From: JAZDIT01 sp043804755
GTDB taxonomy: Bacteria; Patescibacteriota; Minisyncoccia; Minisyncoccales; JAQTPW01
Assembly (NCBI GenBank): GCA_043804755.1
Contig: JAZDIT010000042.1
Span: 1 to 5,629, forward strand
Reading direction: 5' to 3'
DNA: 5,629 bases
A program made the position numbers and the translations under genes. A model generated the notes under the pieces. That model ran no database searches, was not told where the DNA came from, and saw only the letters and a list, made by a program, of their open reading frames with translations. Positions 5,385 through 5,629 of this stretch are shown here, piece after piece; the stretch's first letter is position 1; each line of letters starts with the position of its first letter.

Positions 5385-5629
5385 TTAAACCCGATGTTGT
5401 TTTTTCAATTCGCTTTCAATCCATTTATAGGTTTTCTCCAAACCTTCTTCCAATGAAATTCTCGGTTCCCAACCCAAAACCTGCTTGCATAAAGTATTGT
5501 CGGAATTCCTTCCTCTTACCCCCTGAGGTTTGTCCAACAGATGTTTTTTGGCTATTTTCTTGCCGGAAATTTTTGTAATCATGTCCGCCAGTTCATCAAT
5601 GGTCACCAATCGGTCAGAACCGATATTCA
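5385..5629 (-). CDS. C-terminal part of NAD-dependent sugar epimerase, GDP-mannose 3,5-epimerase-like (cut by right edge)
   Basis: The frame is open from the right edge, giving 80 visible residues to TAA 5387-5385. It should not be started at the TTG at 5609, because the codons before it encode NIGSDR, giving NIGSDRLVTIDELADMI, the well-known late strand-helix element of extended short-chain dehydrogenases. The next section contains KPQGVRGRNSDNTLCKQVLGW, split by the family as pGVRGRNSDN (ligand-site Arg/Asn loop) and LGWEPRISLEEGLEKTYKWI, the closing helix. The GVRGRNSDN loop is what I associate with GDP-mannose 3,5-epimerases, and distinguishes it from generic GalE/RmlB proteins, which usually have a D-x-x-K/R-A loop followed by LGW. 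The N-terminal NAD-binding Rossmann domain and the Y-x-x-x-K catalytic pair lie outside the window, so activity and exact substrate cannot be confirmed. It is the first visible gene of the operon, 4 nt ahead of the FkbM gene. Confidence 0.88.
   Translation of the reverse strand, partial: NIGSDRLVTIDELADMITKISGKKIAKKHLLDKPQGVRGRNSDNTLCKQVLGWEPRISLEEGLEKTYKWIESELKKQHRV

Noticed and set aside
1..5629. CRISPR arrays, tRNA or rRNA genes, transposases, att sites
   Set aside because: The window is almost fully coding; I saw no regularly spaced repeats, cloverleaf candidates, transposase motifs or long terminal inverted repeats.
1..5629. Alternative genetic code with TGA as Gly or Trp
   Set aside because: Full-length proteins contain no in-frame TGA, and TGA is the stop in the flippase and glycosyltransferase genes.

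Overview
All supportable genes in this window lie on the minus strand. They read as one tightly packed segment of a surface-polysaccharide (capsule, O-antigen or exopolysaccharide) biosynthesis cluster. In transcription order, right to left, they are: the C-terminal end of an NAD-dependent sugar epimerase of the GDP-mannose 3,5-epimerase type (cut by the right edge), an FkbM-family methyltransferase, a second and unrelated class I SAM-dependent methyltransferase, a Wzx/MATE-like lipid-linked-oligosaccharide flippase, a CgeB-like glycosyltransferase, and a UDP-glucose/GDP-mannose dehydrogenase family protein. A further frame, cut by the left edge, shows only the first 38 residues of a seventh gene.

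Spacing indicates one transcript. Successive gene boundaries are 4 nt, 11 nt, 3 nt, a 4-nt ATGA overlap, 64 nt and 9 nt. The only gap above 11 nt (1455-1518, between glycosyltransferase and dehydrogenase) holds a nested inverted repeat. A second small inverted repeat covers the glycosyltransferase stop codon. Neither is followed by a T-run, so I do not call a terminator, and I found no convincing promoter.

The likely division of labour is as follows. The epimerase and dehydrogenase make activated sugars (a C3/C5-epimerised or otherwise modified NDP-hexose, and an NDP-uronic acid). The glycosyltransferase adds a sugar to the growing repeat unit. The two methyltransferases may decorate sugars. 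The flippase moves the lipid-linked unit across the inner membrane. No polymerase, initiating glycosyltransferase or export/ligation gene is visible, so the locus must continue outside the window on at least one side.

The organism is bacterial or archaeal. The DNA is moderately AT-rich by eye, proteins are rich in Lys, Ile and Phe, and Shine-Dalgarno motifs before the starts are weak or absent. The flippase N-terminus resembles, from memory, flippases of Candidate Phyla Radiation (Patescibacteria/Parcubacteria) genomes, but that assignment is tentative. TGA behaves as a normal stop: all six genes read through at full length with no in-frame TGA, so there is no sign of the recoding seen in Gracilibacteria.

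I see an ordinary, well-formed accessory sugar locus, not a clearly new system. The most unusual details are the altered active-site loop in the dehydrogenase, the two dissimilar adjacent methyltransferases, and the structured gap.
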